Shown one piece after another: positions 61,726 to 64,000 of a stretch of 64,000 nucleotides of DNA (its first letter is position 1; every line of letters starts with the position of its first letter). The notes below the pieces were generated by a model that searched no databases, was not told the origin of the DNA, and saw nothing but the letters and a program-made list of their open reading frames with translations. This DNA comes from Owenia fusiformis. Taxonomy: Eukaryota > Annelida > Polychaeta > Sabellida > Oweniidae. The DNA lies in the NCBI GenBank assembly GCA_903813345.2, contig CAIIXF020000010.1:742001-806000 (forward strand), read 5' to 3'. The position numbers and the translations under genes are program-made.

Positions 61726-61974
61726 ATGGCTTCACTACATTGCCATCCTCCGATCACAGGGCTTCAAAATCCAGAATATCCTCTTTCTTTTACACAGGCC
61801 ATATTGCCTACTGGAGCTCTATTCTGCAACAAAATATGGTTTGTTGAAATCAGCCACTGGATCAATGATTTCCTTTTGAAGGGAAAACAATATTTGCAGT
61901 CTTCTCTCGAAACCTTTATTCGTCATATCCTAGATGAAAACCAATGCCAATGCAAAAATGAAATAATGGACTGA
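61726..61974 (+). CDS. weak candidate: 82-codon open frame
   Basis: Begins with ATG and reads MASLHCHPPITGLQNPEYPL, ending CQCKNEIMD before TGA. The composition is protein-like, but there is no recognisable family, no strong upstream promoter or acceptor, and it abuts the dispersed repeat at 61988. It may be a chance frame or a relic of a transposon or pseudogene. Confidence 0.15.
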   Translation: MASLHCHPPITGLQNPEYPLSFTQAILPTGALFCNKIWFVEISHWINDFLLKGKQYLQSSLETFIRHILDENQCQCKNEIMD

Positions 61975-61987
61975 TGGTACCATGGCT

Positions 61988-62403
61988 AGATGCGAGTAGA
62001 AATAATCTTGATTTACGTCATTAAGTATTCAAAATTCAGTCAATGTGATGTCATATTTGAAATCTACATGTAAAAGTACATTTAGAAATATGGTTTCAAA
62101 AATTGTTTATCAACTTTGAAAATTAATTTTTTGAAATTGTGTCTTCTAGTTCGGGTTGATTCCCCATAGACCCCATGTTACAAAATCACAAAAATGAAAT
62201 ATATTTTCTTTTATTGGACATATAACATTTTCTTTTACTGGACATATTTTAATTGCATAACTATTAGATACAAAGGGTATTATATGAAAATTGAACCACT
62301 AAATCAGACCCTTTAATTTAAAGGGAACTTTCTGCTATACCCGCCTTGCTATGACCCGAACGATCCACCTGGTGGTGAAACTTGTAACTACCTACTCGTA
62401 TCT
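61988..62403. mobile_element. 416-bp repeat, copy B
   Basis: The same element as 46578-47000. Starts AGATGCGAGTAG and ends CCTACTCGTATCT. It contains an extra partial duplication of the TTATTGGACATAT segment relative to copy A. Confidence 0.75.
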
Positions 62404-64000
62404 GGTCCTAAATCAGAATCAGAATCAGAAACTCCCTCTTTAATTCCCATCCCATCAGTGACCATCATCACCTAACCCTAACCCATCATCCATGTCTCGG
62501 TTATATCTCCAAAACTTTTGCTTACCACTTAGGCCTTTTCATTCCAATATTCTACATTGCCATTTTATTCAATCTCTTTCTAATAGTTTGATTTTGGCTC
62601 TAAATGAAAGATTACCTTATATGCTAGGTCTTGACTCTCTTTTACACGTGCATTTCCTTTATTTTCATTTCTCACATGCCTACAGACCACTTTCCATTTT
62701 CATCCCCGGGTTTTCATCTCTTACATTTTCATTCACGTCTTCTACATTCCACTCCCTTTCCTTTCCTCCCTGCCTCTACCTAAGCTACAACCTTAATTTC
62801 TATCCACTACTGTTTTCACCATCTCTCAATTTCAATTTCAAGAGGAATATATTTTTCCATACAAGTATATTATTGCTTAATGATCTTTTGATTTCTTATT
62901 TTTTAGGTTTTACTGATAAAACAGTGAAATGGGCTAGCTGTACATGTAAATATTGTACTTTGGGGAGTAAGGGACAAAATTGCCACACTAACATATACCT
63001 GTAGTCTAGATGAAAACAAAGCATTTATCATTGAACCTTGTTTTGGAGTATATACAATGTTTAATTGCATTTTTTGATAGTTAGACATGTCCTGATCAAA
63101 AAGCCACAAATATGCAGTTGTAGTAGGTTGAGCGTTTTTTCTATTGTCTTTTTAAAATTATGTAATATTTCTGAAAGGGGGCGTGGCACATTTGGTAGTA
63201 TTCATGTATTTATATGGAGTTAAATATCCCTTATCAGTTATTTCTGTTTAATTTATGACTTGCAATACACATATCTACCTGTGAACATTCTCTCTCTGAA
63301 AAAATACAGTAATTATGCAAATTAAGTCATTAAATCAACACTACCGGAACAATGTAAACTAAGTGCAGTAGCGATTGTCTGATTTTTATAACGGGTTCAC
63401 CTTTGGTAGAACAGAGATTTGGTATCATTGTAAAGCTAAGAATGTAAATGTGCTACAAGTGGAGTTAATTTCACTTGAATAACATAACCCTAAATTAGAG
63501 TAGAATAAATACGATCTAGTATTTCAATTATGAGTATAGGGGTAAAAGAAGTGTATAACAACTGCGTTTTTATGCATATTGATTAGCTTACTAATTAGCA
63601 TATAAATTTTAATTCCTTTTTTACATCAAGTCAATTTGATTATTTGTGCAATATAATACACTATGATATCGCAGTCTTAGCTTGTATTCGCGAACGCAAC
63701 TAACGCCGTCGGCTACGTGTAGTAGCAGATAGAGTTGAAATTACATATTCAGTATTAAAACAACTTTGCTTATAAAATCTTCATTTCTTTTTTTTAATTG
63801 TAATATGTAATCCAGTTCATTCTGACACTAATCTTATTTTATTTAAGATTTAAATTTTAAAAATACACTTCATTAAAGAATATTGATTCCAAAAGAAACC
63901 TCATTTCGTCATTGTGAATTTGTATTTTTTCAGAAAAAAAACTAGTAGGCCAATTAGTATTACTGTAATATTCTGAAGAAATAATTTTGCTCCTAGACAC

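Larger units (their letters stand above)
60477..64000. other. 3' end of window, no confident gene
   Basis: Beyond the microsatellite, the weak 82-codon frame and the dispersed repeat, I see no coding signal. The 170-codon frame at 62492-63004 is pyrimidine-rich (Phe/Ser/Leu, low complexity), has no family features, and follows a CCTAACCCTAACCC stretch at about 62471-62484 that is too short to be telomeric. Confidence 0.45.

Noticed and set aside
62471-62484. CCTAACCCTAACCC as an interstitial telomere
   Set aside because: Only two copies of the hexamer, expected by chance in this much sequence.
62492-63004. 170-codon Phe/Ser/Leu-rich frame
   Set aside because: Low-complexity pyrimidine-rich DNA, with no domain and no upstream signals.

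Overview
The window is an AT-rich stretch of animal nuclear DNA: spliced genes with GT-AG introns, long transposon-filled introns and spacers, several minisatellites, and no operons. Protein families are conserved across bilaterians. The transposon content and the simple-repeat style fit a marine invertebrate, perhaps a mollusc or another lophotrochozoan, but the sequence alone does not fix the species.

Layout. 1-5.4 kb: a possible fragment of an upstream gene, then a decayed 5 kb long inverted repeat carrying a nested 414-bp TTAA-flanked foldback element. 6.8-24.7 kb (+): a voltage-sensor protein of the Hv1 proton channel/TMEM266 family in at least nine exons. Its junctions are remarkable: the S1 exon exists in four tandem copies, a donor site lies at the start of a 38-bp array, the S2-S3 intron is almost all 60-bp satellite, and one splice acceptor plus the first 57 nt of its exon is reiterated 35 times. 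24.7-30.2 kb: intergenic, with a 27-bp array and a 17-bp array inside a pogo-like element. 30.2-36.2 kb (-): a complete NGLY1 (peptide N-glycanase) in eight coding exons plus a probable 5' UTR exon. 37.5-52.0 kb (+): CCDC112 in twelve coding exons, head-to-head with NGLY1. Its 6 kb second intron holds an intronless class A GPCR on the opposite strand, a LINE 3' fragment, a perfect hairpin and several small DNA transposons. 52-58 kb: spacer with small inverted-repeat elements and one weak gene candidate. 58.1-60.5 kb (+): a three-exon single-pass membrane protein with a Thr/Pro-rich mucin-like region and NPF motifs. 60.5-64 kb: no confident gene.

The genes do not form a pathway: cytosolic deglycosylation (NGLY1), a ciliary/centrosomal coiled-coil protein (CCDC112), membrane voltage sensing, a receptor and a mucin-like membrane protein. 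Exon junctions were assigned by eye from GT/AG signals, unbroken codon phase and similarity to remembered family motifs. The most unusual structure is the 35-fold duplicated 3' splice site at 20.3-23.6 kb.
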